Shown piece by piece: positions 16,684-25,137 of a DNA stretch of 44,239 nucleotides. Numbering within the stretch: position 1 is the stretch's first letter; the number at the start of each line of letters is the position of its first letter. The stretch is from Mangrovicoccus sp. GTDB taxonomy: Bacteria; Pseudomonadota; Alphaproteobacteria; Rhodobacterales; Rhodobacteraceae. Position numbers and translations under genes: made by a program. The notes beneath the pieces were generated by a model. It had not been told where the DNA came from. It made no database searches and worked only from the letters and a program-made list of their open reading frames with translations. Location: contig JAOXSB010000027.1 in the NCBI GenBank assembly GCA_025800345.1, forward strand, positions 1-44,239. The letters run 5' to 3'.

Positions 16684-18102
16684 ATGAGTCAGCCGCCATT
16701 TCGCCCGTTTGAAACCCATTTGGACCTCGAAACCACGCTGTCCCATCTGCGCGCGGCCACCCAAGGGGCCGATGATGGGGAGTTATTTTTAGAACGGCGG
16801 CGGGCAGAGGTGCTCAGTTTTGACGATGGCCGTTTGCGCACCGCCAGTTATGACGCCTCCGAAGGCTTTGGCCTGCGCGCGGTGCGCGGTGAAACCTCGG
16901 GCTATGCCCATGCCAGCGATATCTCCGAGCCCGCCCTTGCTCGGGCTGTGGCGACGGCGCGCTTGGCGGTGGGTGATGGGGGCGGCACCATGGCCCCGCC
17001 TCCCAAGCCCAGCAAGATGCAGCTTTACACCGATGCCGATCCGGTCTCGGGCACGGGTTTTGGGCTGAAAGTGGATCTGCTGCGCGAGATTGACGCCTTC
17101 ACCCGGGCCTTGGATCCGCGGGTGGTGCAGGTCAGCGCCACTTTGGCCGCAGCCCTGCAAGAAGTGGTGATTTTGCGCCCTGATGGGCAGCATCTGGGCG
17201 ATACCCGCCCCATGGCGCGGCTGAATATCTCGGTGATTGTGGAACATGAAGGGCGGCGGGAAAGCGGCTCCACCGGCGGCGGCGGCCGGGTTTTGCTTGA
17301 TGGGGTGATCGCCCCGGAAATTTGGCAAGATCAAGCGCGCGAGGCTTTGCGCATCGCCCTGGTCAATCTTGAAGCTGTGCCTGCCCCTGCTGGGGTGATG
17401 GATGTGGTGCTTGGCCCGGGCTGGCCGGGGATTTTGCTCCATGAGGCTGTGGGCCATGGGCTTGAAGGGGATTTCAATCGCAAAGGCAGCTCGGCCTTTG
17501 CCGGGCTTTTGGGCAAACAAGTGGCTGCAAAAGGGGTCACGGTGCTGGATGATGGCACGATCCCCGACCGGCGCGGCTCGCTCAGCATTGATGATGAAGG
17601 CACCCCCTCCTCGCGCAATGTGTTGATTGAAGACGGTATTTTGGTGGGCTTCATGCAAGATCGGCAAAATGCCCGGCTGATGGGGGTGGAGCCCACCGGC
17701 AATGGCCGGCGGCAAAGCTATGCCCATCCGCCCATGCCACGCATGACCAATACCTATATGCTGGGCGGCTCGGCGGAGCCTGGGGATATGGTGGCCGATC
17801 TCAAAGACGGGATTTACGCGGTGGGGTTTGGCGGCGGCCAAGTGGACATCACCAATGGCAAATTCGTGTTCTCCTGCACCGAAGCCTATCGGGTGCAAGA
17901 CGGCAAAATCGGCGCGCCGGTCAAAGGCGCAACTCTGATCGGCGACGGGCCCACCGCCCTGGGCCAAGTGCGCGCCATCGGCAATGATATGCAGCTTGAT
18001 CCGGGCATGGGCACTTGCGGCAAGGCCGGGCAATCCGTGCCTGTGGGCGTCGGCCAGCCAAGCCTGTTGATCGGCGGGCTCACCGTGGGCGGGGCCGGAT
18101 AG
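16684..18102 (+). CDS. tldD: Metalloprotease TldD
   Basis: Zinc peptidase that with TldE/PmbA degrades or matures small modified peptides (microcin B17, CcdA in E. coli). The 472-residue protein has the active-site motif HEAVGH (His253, Glu254, His258), followed by GLEGDFNRKGSSAF, and DDEGTPSSRNVLIEDG. Start ATG 16684 has AAGGA 10 bases upstream. It is divergent from ctaC with about 200 bases between. TldE is not in the window, which is usual. The stop lies inside the first copy of a 20-bp tandem repeat. Confidence 0.95.
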   Translation: MSQPPFRPFETHLDLETTLSHLRAATQGADDGELFLERRRAEVLSFDDGRLRTASYDASEGFGLRAVRGETSGYAHASDISEPALARAVATARLAVGDGGGTMAPPPKPSKMQLYTDADPVSGTGFGLKVDLLREIDAFTRALDPRVVQVSATLAAALQEVVILRPDGQHLGDTRPMARLNISVIVEHEGRRESGSTGGGGRVLLDGVIAPEIWQDQAREALRIALVNLEAVPAPAGVMDVVLGPGWPGILLHEAVGHGLEGDFNRKGSSAFAGLLGKQVAAKGVTVLDDGTIPDRRGSLSIDDEGTPSSRNVLIEDGILVGFMQDRQNARLMGVEPTGNGRRQSYAHPPMPRMTNTYMLGGSAEPGDMVADLKDGIYAVGFGGGQVDITNGKFVFSCTEAYRVQDGKIGAPVKGATLIGDGPTALGQVRAIGNDMQLDPGMGTCGKAGQSVPVGVGQPSLLIGGLTVGGAG

Positions 18103-18121
18103 AAATGGGCGGCGCCGGATA
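18086..18121. repeat. 20-bp tandem duplication across the tldD stop codon
   Basis: TGGGCGGGGCCGGATA (18086-18101) recurs as TGGGCGGCGCCGGATA (18106-18121), 15 of 16 bases identical, at a period of 20. The first copy contains the last codons and first stop bases of tldD. Confidence 0.7.
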
Positions 18122-18136
18122 ACCGCTGCAAATTCC

Positions 18137-18193
18137 GGCAAAATGCGGGATCTGGGGCAAAATGTCGAAGGTCAGGCAAAATGCCCAAGACCG
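18137..18193. repeat. Three 19-bp tandem units headed by GGCAAAATG
   Basis: GGCAAAATG begins at 18137, 18156 and 18175, exactly 19 bases apart. The ten bases after each head are not conserved. A weaker fourth unit (GGAGAATAC at 18194) keeps the same phase. It lies between tldD and dprA. The spacing suggests iterated protein sites or slippage; neither is shown. Confidence 0.65.
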
Positions 18194-18234
18194 GGAGAAT
18201 ACGCGCGTTCGGGCAATCGCGCCGAAGCTCGGCT

Positions 18235-18256
18235 GAAACTGGGCCGAAACTGGGCC
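18235..18256. repeat. 11-bp exact tandem duplication
   Basis: GAAACTGGGCC occurs twice back to back (18235-18245 and 18246-18256), in the same gap as the 20-bp and 19-bp repeats. Confidence 0.7.
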
Positions 18257-18265
18257 GAGGCGTTG

Positions 18266-18297
18266 TTTTGACGGTGCCTCGGTAAATTTGGTCAAAA
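18266..18297. promoter_or_regulatory. Inverted repeat TTTTGAC-N18-GTCAAAA upstream of dprA
   Basis: Perfect 7-bp arms at 18266-18272 and 18291-18297, about 83 bases before the dprA start. The left arm contains a TTGACG that could act as a -35 box, but no convincing -10 follows at 17 bases. Confidence 0.35.
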
Positions 18298-18379
18298 AAA
18301 TGGCGAAAATCGGACGGGGATTCAGAACTGGTTAACCCCCTTAGCGCAAGAGTGGTCTCACCCCTCGGGCGGAGCCGCG

Positions 18380-19519
18380 ATGACCGATTCCTTTTCTTCT
18401 GCCAGCCCCACACCCCTCACCCCACCACAGCTGGATGAAGATAGGTTATCGTGGCTCCGCCTTTTACGCTCCAAGCGGGTGGGGATTTCCAGCTTTTACA
18501 AATTGATGCGCGAATTCGGCTCTGCCCCTGCGGCGCTTGCGGCCCTGCCCGGCATCGCGGCTGCGGCAGGCATGCGCGATTACGCCCCCGCAGATCTGGC
18601 CCGGGCCCAAGGGGAAATGCGCGCAGCCGCCCGGTTTGGCGCGCGGATGATCTGTTATGGCGCGCCGGAATATCCCGCAGCCCTGGCCGAGATTGACGAT
18701 GCCCCGCCGCTGTTTTGGGCCAAAGGGGATCTGAACCTGCTGCAGCGCCCCATGGTGGCCATGGTGGGCGCGCGCAATGCCTCGGGCCTCGGCGAACGCA
18801 CCGCGCGCAAACTTGCTAGCGATCTGGCGGAGGCGGGCTTTGTGCTGGTCTCGGGTCTGGCCCGCGGCATTGACACCGCAGCCCATCACGCGGCTTTGGA
18901 TCACGGCACAATCGCCGTGCTGGGCGGCGGTGTGGATGTGATTTATCCAAAGGAAAACAAAGATCTGCATGGCAACATCGGCAAGGTCGGCGTGCTGATT
19001 TCCGAACAACCCATGGGGCTGGCACCGCAAGCGCGGCATTTCCCGGCTCGCAACCGCATCATCTCGGGCCTGGCACGCGGGTTGGTGGTGATTGAGGCCG
19101 CCGCCCGTTCCGGCAGTTTGATCACCGCGCGCAATGCGGGCGAGCAAGGCCGCGAGGTTATGGCGGTGCCGGGCCATCCCTTTGATGCACGCGCCAGCGG
19201 CTGCAATATGCTGATCCGTGATGGGGCAAATCTGGTCCGCCATATGGAGGATATATTAGAAGTGCTTGGCCCGGCACAAAGCGCCGCATCTTTGCCGCCG
19301 GAACCAGACAGGAGCGTAGATCCCCCGCCCCTTGCACTGGATCAAGCCAAGCTTCACAGCCTTATATTACAACGCCTTGGCCCGAGCCCCATCGCCGAGG
19401 ATCAGCTGATGCGGGATCTGGGATTACCCAGCGGCAAGCTGAGCCCAGCCCTGCTGGATTTAGAACTAAATGGCCGCGTTACGCGCCAGCCCGGTGGGCT
19501 GATCGCCGCAAGAATCTGA
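18380..19519 (+). CDS. dprA: DNA-processing protein DprA
   Basis: Cytosolic protein that binds incoming single-stranded DNA and loads RecA during natural transformation. 379 residues: an N-terminal helix-hairpin-helix/SAM-like part (about 25-75), then the Rossmann-like core with MVGARNASGLGERTA, LVSGLARGIDTAAH, AVLGGGVDVIYP and FPARNRIISGLA. A C-terminal winged-helix (about 320-379) is typical of proteobacterial DprA. CGGAG lies 5 bases before the ATG. Other competence genes are not in the window. It lies 88 bases upstream of topA, the order often seen in alphaproteobacteria. Confidence 0.96.
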   Translation: MTDSFSSASPTPLTPPQLDEDRLSWLRLLRSKRVGISSFYKLMREFGSAPAALAALPGIAAAAGMRDYAPADLARAQGEMRAAARFGARMICYGAPEYPAALAEIDDAPPLFWAKGDLNLLQRPMVAMVGARNASGLGERTARKLASDLAEAGFVLVSGLARGIDTAAHHAALDHGTIAVLGGGVDVIYPKENKDLHGNIGKVGVLISEQPMGLAPQARHFPARNRIISGLARGLVVIEAAARSGSLITARNAGEQGREVMAVPGHPFDARASGCNMLIRDGANLVRHMEDILEVLGPAQSAASLPPEPDRSVDPPPLALDQAKLHSLILQRLGPSPIAEDQLMRDLGLPSGKLSPALLDLELNGRVTRQPGGLIAARI

Positions 19520-19607
19520 TCTCAAACGACGCGGATCATTGACAAACCCTTAGCCGCGGTCACATCTACCCGGCAATTCCGTACTCTGTTGGTGCTAGGG
19601 GCCCTGA

Positions 19608-22331
19608 ATGCCTGTCGTCGTTGTCGAATCGCCTGCCAAGGCAAAGACCATTAATAAATATCTCGGGAACGACTATACGGTTCTGGCCTCTTACGGCCAT
19701 GTCCGCGATCTTCTACCCAAAGAAGAAGCGGTGGACACAGAGCATGAATTTGACATGACCTGGGAAGTCAGCAGCGACAGCCGCAAACATATCAAAGCCA
19801 TCGCCGATGCGCTCAAAGATGATGACGCGCTGATCCTCGCCACTGACCCTGATCGCGAGGGCGAGGCGATTTCCTGGCATCTTCAGGAAACCCTGACCAA
19901 GCGCAAAGCCATCAAAAAATCCACCGCGGTCAGCCGGGTGGTGTTCAACGCCATCACCAAATCCGCCGTCACCGAGGCGATGCAGAACCCGCGCGATGTG
20001 GATATGGAATTGGTGGATGCCTATCGCGCCCGCCGGGCCTTGGATTTCCTTGTGGGCTTCAAGCTCTCGCCGGTGCTGTGGCGCAAGCTGCCCGGGTCCA
20101 AATCGGCGGGCCGGGTGCAATCGGTTTGTCTGCGCTTGATCGTTGAGCGCGAGATGGAGATCGAAGCGTTCAAGCCGCAAGAATATTGGTCTGTGCGCGC
20201 GGTTCTAGAAACCCCGCGCGGCCAAACCTATGAGGCGCGTCTGACCACTTTGGGCGGGCGCAAGCTGGAAAAATTCGATCTGCCCACCCGCGAATCCGCT
20301 GAATTGGCGGTGGCGGCGGTGGCCTCGCGCGATCTCGGCATCCGCGCGGTGGAGGCAAAACCAGCCAGCCGCAACCCATCCGCGCCTTTCATGACCTCGA
20401 CCTTGCAACAAGAGGCCAGCCGCAAATTCGGCTTTGGCGCGCGGCAAACCATGTCCTGCGCGCAGCGGCTCTATGAGGCAGGCTATATCACCTATATGCG
20501 GACCGATGGGATCGATATGGCCCCCGAGGCGGTGATGGCCGCGCGGGACGCGATCAAAGGGCGCTATGGCGCGGAATACCTGCCCAAAAGCCCGCGCATG
20601 TATAAGAACAAAGCCAAGAATGCGCAGGAAGCCCATGAATGTATCCGCCCCACGGATATGACCCGGGATGCGGCCAGCCTGCGGGTGACGGACCCGGATC
20701 AACGCAAGCTTTATGATCTGATCTGGAAACGCACCTTGGCCAGCCAAATGGCGGCGGCCCGGCTGGAACGCACCTCGGTGGATATTGCCAGCGGCGACGG
20801 GGATGTGGTGCTGCGGGCCACGGGCCAAGTGGTGCTGTTTGACGGCTTTATGAAAGTCTATGAAGAGGGCCGCGACGAGCCGGTGAGCGATGGGGATGAA
20901 GCGCGCTTGCCCCAGATCGTGCAAGGCGAGCCCGCCAAGCTTTATGGCGGTGGTCAAAGCGCCGCTTTTGCCAAGCTCACCGAGAAATCCGATGCGGTGG
21001 TTGAGGCCGGGCGCGCCCCCAATGCGCTGATGGATGAGAGCGCCGCGGTGCTGGGCCAGCAGCATTTCACCCAGCCGCCGCCCCGCTATACTGAGGCAAC
21101 CCTGGTGAAAAAGATGGAAGAGCTCGGCATTGGCCGGCCCTCCACCTATGCCTCGATTGTCACCACGATCCAGGATCGCGGCTATGTGGTCAAAGACGGC
21201 AACCGCCTGATCCCCGAGGATAAAGGCCGTCTGGTGACCGCCTTTTTGATGAATTATTTCCGCAAATATGTGGGCTATGATTTCACCGCCGGGCTTGAAG
21301 GCGAGCTCGATGACATCACCGCTGGGGATCGCCAATGGCGCGACGTGCTGGATCGGTTTTGGCGCGATTTCAAAGCCCATTTGGACGAGACCGCAGAGCT
21401 GCGCATTGGCGAGGTGCTCGAAAAGATCAACGAGGTGCTGGAGCCGCATTTATTCCCGCCCAAAGAAGACGGATCAGACCCGCGGCTGTGCCCCAATTGC
21501 GAGATCGGGCGGCTGTCCATGCGCACGGCGCGCTCCGGCGGGGCCTTTATCGGCTGCTCCAACTACCCCGATTGCCGCTATACCCGCCCCTTCGGCCCGC
21601 CCATTGAAGGCGAGGACGCCAAAGGCGGCATCCCGCCCGAGGGCAAGAATCTGGGCGAGGATGCGGGCGATACGATCTATGCGTTCAAAGGCCGGTTCGG
21701 CCCTTATGTGCAGCGCGGCGAGGCCACGGCAGAAAACAAAAAACCGCCCCGGCAATCCATTCCCAAAGGCTGGGTGCCCGAAGAGGTGGATCTGGAACAG
21801 GCGTTGAAACTGCTCTCGCTGCCCCGCGAAATCGGCCCCCATCCCGAAGACGGGGTGATGATCTGGTCCAATATCGGGCGCTATGGCCCCTATTTGAAAC
21901 ATGCCGATAGCATCTCTCATAAGGGCGGCACCAACGCCAATCTGGACGATGTGGAAGAGGTTTTCACCATCGGCATGAACCGCGCGGTGGAGGTGCTGGC
22001 CAGCAAGCCCAAACGGGGCAAACCCGCGCCGCAAAAACCGCTGAAAGAACTGGGCGAGCATCCCGATGGCGGCGATATGGCGGTGATGAAAGGCCGCTAT
22101 GGGCCTTATGTGAAATGGGGCAAGGTCAATGCCACCATTCCCGAAACCATCGAGCCGGAAAGCATCAGCTTTGATATGGCGGTGGATCTGGTGAATGAGC
22201 GGGCGGCGAAATCGGGCAAGAAAAAGCCTGCGCGCAAAACCGCCGCGAAAAAGACCACTGCTAAAAAACCTGCGGCGAAGAAAAAGCCCGTGGCCAAGAA
22301 ACCTGCCGCCAAAGGCTCAGACGAGGCTTAA
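19608..22331 (+). CDS. topA: DNA topoisomerase I
   Basis: Type IA enzyme that relaxes negative supercoils. The 907-residue protein starts with VVVESPAKAKTINKYLG (Toprim) and has DPDREGEAISWHL. The active-site tyrosine is in ITYMRTDG (Tyr296). A single four-cysteine zinc finger (CPNC...CSNYPDC) follows the core, then repeated GRFGPYVQ/GRYGPYLK modules of the alphaproteobacterial C-terminal region. The last 50 residues are a Lys/Ala/Pro-rich tail (repeated AKKPAAKK-type units) that should bind DNA without sequence preference. Full length. Confidence 0.97.
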   Translation: MPVVVVESPAKAKTINKYLGNDYTVLASYGHVRDLLPKEEAVDTEHEFDMTWEVSSDSRKHIKAIADALKDDDALILATDPDREGEAISWHLQETLTKRKAIKKSTAVSRVVFNAITKSAVTEAMQNPRDVDMELVDAYRARRALDFLVGFKLSPVLWRKLPGSKSAGRVQSVCLRLIVEREMEIEAFKPQEYWSVRAVLETPRGQTYEARLTTLGGRKLEKFDLPTRESAELAVAAVASRDLGIRAVEAKPASRNPSAPFMTSTLQQEASRKFGFGARQTMSCAQRLYEAGYITYMRTDGIDMAPEAVMAARDAIKGRYGAEYLPKSPRMYKNKAKNAQEAHECIRPTDMTRDAASLRVTDPDQRKLYDLIWKRTLASQMAAARLERTSVDIASGDGDVVLRATGQVVLFDGFMKVYEEGRDEPVSDGDEARLPQIVQGEPAKLYGGGQSAAFAKLTEKSDAVVEAGRAPNALMDESAAVLGQQHFTQPPPRYTEATLVKKMEELGIGRPSTYASIVTTIQDRGYVVKDGNRLIPEDKGRLVTAFLMNYFRKYVGYDFTAGLEGELDDITAGDRQWRDVLDRFWRDFKAHLDETAELRIGEVLEKINEVLEPHLFPPKEDGSDPRLCPNCEIGRLSMRTARSGGAFIGCSNYPDCRYTRPFGPPIEGEDAKGGIPPEGKNLGEDAGDTIYAFKGRFGPYVQRGEATAENKKPPRQSIPKGWVPEEVDLEQALKLLSLPREIGPHPEDGVMIWSNIGRYGPYLKHADSISHKGGTNANLDDVEEVFTIGMNRAVEVLASKPKRGKPAPQKPLKELGEHPDGGDMAVMKGRYGPYVKWGKVNATIPETIEPESISFDMAVDLVNERAAKSGKKKPARKTAAKKTTAKKPAAKKKPVAKKPAAKGSDEA

Positions 22332-22678
22332 GAAACAGCTTTTATGCGGTGCTTATTGAGCGGGGCCGCATTTCGCATCCAGCGCGGCTTTCCAATCATC
22401 GGGCCGCGCTGTTGTGAAGTCATGGGCGGCACAGCCAGCTCGGGCGGGATGCGGCCTGCCCAAATAGGAAAACATCCCAAGGAAGCCAAAAGCCATTTTG
22501 CTTACGTCTTCACATCCCTTAAATTTTTGGAATTTTTCGCCGGCAAACGCCAAGGGTGTTCCTTGGCACGCTGCCCCCATCGAAAACGCCGCATCGCTGC
22601 GCAGCGGCATTTGATTGACAGGACGTAACGTCGAAGCCAGAAAACCCTTGTGATTTCGAGCATAGGAGGAGGCGGCAG
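22332..22678. other. Gap between topA and scoA
   Basis: 347 bases. A minus-strand frame is described separately. Just before scoA there is an 11-base palindrome GACGT-A-ACGTC (22622-22632), preceded by TTGACA, which could be an operator or -35 box for the CoA-transferase genes. No terminator for topA is obvious. Confidence 0.5.
22353..22610 (-). CDS. Possible small protein, uncertain
   Basis: An 85-residue frame in the topA-scoA gap, read against both. It has four cysteines (AACQG, KGCED, AGCAA, AKCGP), a GFLGMFSYLG patch and a C-terminus DDWKAALDAK that looks protein-like. The frame stays open upstream of the ATG. No ribosome-binding site is visible and I do not recognise a family. It may be a real orphan gene or chance coding in GC-rich DNA. 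Confidence 0.3.
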   Translation of the reverse strand: MPLRSDAAFSMGAACQGTPLAFAGEKFQKFKGCEDVSKMAFGFLGMFSYLGRPHPARAGCAAHDFTTARPDDWKAALDAKCGPAQ

Positions 22679-23374
22679 ATGAAAAAGATCTATGGGAGCG
22701 CCGAAGAGGCGCTAGAGGGTCTGCTCAGCGATGGGATGTTCATTGCAGCAGGCGGGTTTGGCCTTTGCGGCATCCCCGAATTGCTACTGGGCGCAATCAA
22801 AGACAGCGGCGTGAAGGATCTGACTTTCGCCTCCAACAATGCGGGCGTGGATGATTTTGGCATCGGGATTTTGCTGCAAACCCGCCAGGTCAAGAAAATG
22901 ATCAGCTCCTATGTGGGCGAGAATGCCGAGTTCATGCGCCAATATCTGTCGGGCGAGCTGGAGCTGGAATTCAACCCCCAAGGCACATTGGCCGAGCGTA
23001 TGCGCGCTGGCGGCTGCGGCATCCCGGGCTTTTACACCAAAACCGGTGTGGGCACGGTGATCGCAGATGGCAAAGAGCATAAAGATTTCAATGGCGAGAC
23101 CTATATCCTGGAGAACGGGATTTTCGCGGATCTTTCCATCGTGAAAGCTTGGAAAGCCGATGAGACGGGCAATTTGATCTTCCGCAAAACCGCGCGCAAT
23201 TTTAACCCGCCCGCAGCCATGTGCGGCAAGGTCTGCGTGGTTGAGGTTGAGGAAATCGTGCCCACGGGCTCGCTGGATCCCGATCACATCCATCTGCCGG
23301 GGATTTATGTGCACCGCCTGATCCAAGGCGAGCATGAAAAGCGGATCGAGCAGCGCACCACGCGCGCTGCCTAA
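22679..23374 (+). CDS. scoA: 3-oxoacid CoA-transferase subunit A
   Basis: Alpha subunit of succinyl-CoA:3-ketoacid (acetoacetate) CoA-transferase, which activates acetoacetate using succinyl-CoA. 231 residues with the class I CoA-transferase start [16 protein letters not shown], then [12 protein letters not shown], and [20 protein letters not shown] lies close before the ATG. It lies 83 bases upstream of the beta subunit gene. Acetoacetate use fits ketone-body or polyhydroxybutyrate breakdown. Acetate-CoA or 3-oxoadipate transferases are close relatives, but the sequence fits the SCOT type best. Confidence 0.92.
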   Translation: MKKIYGSAEEALEGLLSDGMFIAAGGFGLCGIPELLLGAIKDSGVKDLTFASNNAGVDDFGIGILLQTRQVKKMISSYVGENAEFMRQYLSGELELEFNPQGTLAERMRAGGCGIPGFYTKTGVGTVIADGKEHKDFNGETYILENGIFADLSIVKAWKADETGNLIFRKTARNFNPPAAMCGKVCVVEVEEIVPTGSLDPDHIHLPGIYVHRLIQGEHEKRIEQRTTRAA

Positions 23375-23457
23375 TTTGGCCATGTGTACAGCGGGCCACC
23401 GGCCGCCATGGCGCGCCGGATCCGCTGAGGACAAAATGACAACGAAGGAGAGGCATC

Positions 23458-24084
23458 ATGCCTTGGGATCGTAATCAAATGGCCGCACGGGCCGCACAAG
23501 AATTGCAAGATGGGTGGTATGTCAATTTGGGCATCGGCATTCCCACCTTGGTGTCCAATTATATTCCCGAAGGGGTCGAAGTGACCCTGCAATCGGAAAA
23601 TGGCATGCTGGGCATGGGCCCCTTCCCCACCGAGGAAGACGTGGATGCTGATCTGATCAATGCGGGCAAACAGACCATCACCGAATTGCCCCAGACCGCC
23701 TATTTCGACAGCGCCCAGAGCTTTGGCATGATCCGCGGCGGCAAGATTGCCATGGCGATCTTGGGGGCCATGGAAGTGGCGGAAAACGGTGATCTGGCCA
23801 ATTGGATGATCCCCGGCAAGCTGGTCAAAGGCATGGGCGGGGCCATGGATCTGGTCGCCGGTGTGGGCCGGGTGGTTGTGGTCATGGATCACACCAATAA
23901 AAAGGGCGAGACCAAAGTGCTGAAAGAATGCACCTTGCCGCTGACCGGCAAAGGCGTGGTCGATCGCATCATCACCAATCTTGGTGTGCTCGATGTGGTC
24001 GAAGGCGGGTTGAAAATCGTGGAGCTGGCCGATGGGGTCAGCGAAGACGAAATGCGCGCCTCCACCGAGGCCACGCTTGTCTGA
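23458..24084 (+). CDS. scoB: 3-oxoacid CoA-transferase subunit B
   Basis: Beta subunit of the same enzyme, carrying the catalytic glutamate that forms the glutamyl-CoA thioester: Glu47 in the [10 protein letters not shown] motif. 208 residues with [16 protein letters not shown] near the start, [18 protein letters not shown] and [21 protein letters not shown] precedes the ATG. The stop overlaps the start region of the small acetyltransferase gene. Confidence 0.94.
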   Translation: MPWDRNQMAARAAQELQDGWYVNLGIGIPTLVSNYIPEGVEVTLQSENGMLGMGPFPTEEDVDADLINAGKQTITELPQTAYFDSAQSFGMIRGGKIAMAILGAMEVAENGDLANWMIPGKLVKGMGGAMDLVAGVGRVVVVMDHTNKKGETKVLKECTLPLTGKGVVDRIITNLGVLDVVEGGLKIVELADGVSEDEMRASTEATLV

Positions 24085-24364
24085 GACGATCCGCAAAGAG
24101 CTGAGCGGCAGCAAAGGCCGCTATGTGCTTAGCCGCGATGGGGCAGAGGCCGAGATCACTTTCTCGGTGCTCTCCCCGCAGGTGGTGATCGCGGATCACA
24201 CCGGCGTGCCCGACGCCCTGCGCGGCACCGGCGCGGGTCAGGCTTTGCTGGCGCATATGGTCGAAGACGCCCGCGCCCAAGGGTTCAAAATCGTGCCGCT
24301 TTGCCCGTTTGTGAATGCCCAGCGTCAGAAACATCCTGATTGGGCGGATGCCTTTCAGGTCTAA
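24077..24364 (+). CDS. Small GNAT-fold acetyltransferase (NATD1/YjdJ-like)
   Basis: A 95-residue minimal GNAT domain of the Acetyltransf_CG type. The acetyl-CoA loop is [15 protein letters not shown], followed by [21 protein letters not shown] 24077, which overlaps the end of scoB by eight bases, is chosen because the N-terminus then begins at the family's usual point (SETIRKEL); ATG 24032 would add 15 proline-rich residues that are shadow translation of scoB. Substrates of these mini-GNATs are unknown. Its last 80 bases overlap the end of the opposing gene. Confidence 0.8.
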   Translation: MSETIRKELSGSKGRYVLSRDGAEAEITFSVLSPQVVIADHTGVPDALRGTGAGQALLAHMVEDARAQGFKIVPLCPFVNAQRQKHPDWADAFQV

Positions 24365-25034
24365 CCGCTTGGCGCGCCTCGCCCATGGCCGCTTCCAACC
24401 CATCCCATTGCTCGGCCCAACCAGGGCCGCCGCGCAGCAAAACCGGCCGCAGCCCGGTATCGACCAAGGCGCTGGCATGCACCCCATCCACCAGCAAACT
24501 GCGGCGCTGCTGCCCTTTCAGACCGGTTAACATCGCCCGGCGCGCCAGGGGCGCGAAAACCTGTGCGGAAGGCCCATGGGCCACAAGATCAAAGCCGCCG
24601 CCCCCATAGACCTGGGCGAGCAGATCGGCTTTGCCCCGGGCGCTCAGCGCCCGGCCCGCGCGGGCCCCAAACAGCACCGCTTCGGGGCAAATCACATCGC
24701 GCAAATGGGCCAAGCTTTGCTCGGGCAGTGCCGAGATCAACACCACGGGGGCGCCAAAGCGCCGCCAATTATCCATAAGATCGAGCGCCGCGCAGCGCAG
24801 CCAAAGCCGCGGCAGCACCGCCCCGGGCCGATCCAGCAGCCGGGCCAAAGCCAAATCGCGCCGCCCCGCGGCTTGCCACAGCGCCGCAAGCGTGGCGCCA
24901 GGATGGCGGGCCGCGCTATGGCGCAAACCAGCCGCGATGGGGTTTTCCGCACAAAGCCCGCGATCCACATCCACCACCAAAGGCAAAGCCGCGCTATGGG
25001 TTTCCAAAGCACAAGACGACACTGACACGGACAC
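24285..25034 (-). CDS. Stand-alone degenerate HAD-like protein
   Basis: 249 residues from GTG 25034, which has AGAGG at 8 bases; an earlier GTG (25043) overlaps that site. The first 175 residues resemble the HAD hydrolase domain fused to some UbiA prenyltransferases. LVVDVDRGLCAENP is motif I with both aspartates (22 and 24) but the usual GT changed. VVLISALPE corresponds to motif II, GKADLLAQVYG to the motif III lysine, and FDLVAHGPSA lies where motif IV aspartates would be but lacks them. No membrane part follows. A reduced or lost phosphatase activity is inferred. The final 30 residues are polar and overlap the opposing acetyltransferase gene, so they may be poorly constrained. Confidence 0.6.
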   Translation of the reverse strand: MSVSVSSCALETHSAALPLVVDVDRGLCAENPIAAGLRHSAARHPGATLAALWQAAGRRDLALARLLDRPGAVLPRLWLRCAALDLMDNWRRFGAPVVLISALPEQSLAHLRDVICPEAVLFGARAGRALSARGKADLLAQVYGGGGFDLVAHGPSAQVFAPLARRAMLTGLKGQQRRSLLVDGVHASALVDTGLRPVLLRGGPGWAEQWDGLEAAMGEARQAVRPERHPPNQDVSDAGHSQTGKAARF

Positions 25035-25137
25035 GCGCGACACCTCTCACAACCACCGCTTGCAGCATGGCGCAGCAAGGGTCAAAACCAGGTTAAATCG
25101 CCTCGTGCTTGCCCGGCCCAAGGTCTAAGCTGCGCCA

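Noticed and set aside
18103-18286. About 60 further open codons after the tldD stop
   Set aside because: tldD is already full length for the family; the extension is low-complexity and lies in a repeat region, so read-through is unlikely.
19539-19567. TTGACA upstream of topA as a -35 box
   Set aside because: The bases 17-18 positions downstream are poor matches to a -10 element, so I did not annotate a promoter.
20205-21449. 414-residue open frame antisense to topA
   Set aside because: It mirrors conserved topA codons, has no family motif or ribosome-binding site, and long antisense frames are expected in GC-rich coding DNA.
22150-22331. Lys/Ala-rich tail of topA as a separate histone-like gene
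   Set aside because: It is in frame with topA with no internal start or ribosome-binding site; such tails are normal in alphaproteobacterial TopA.
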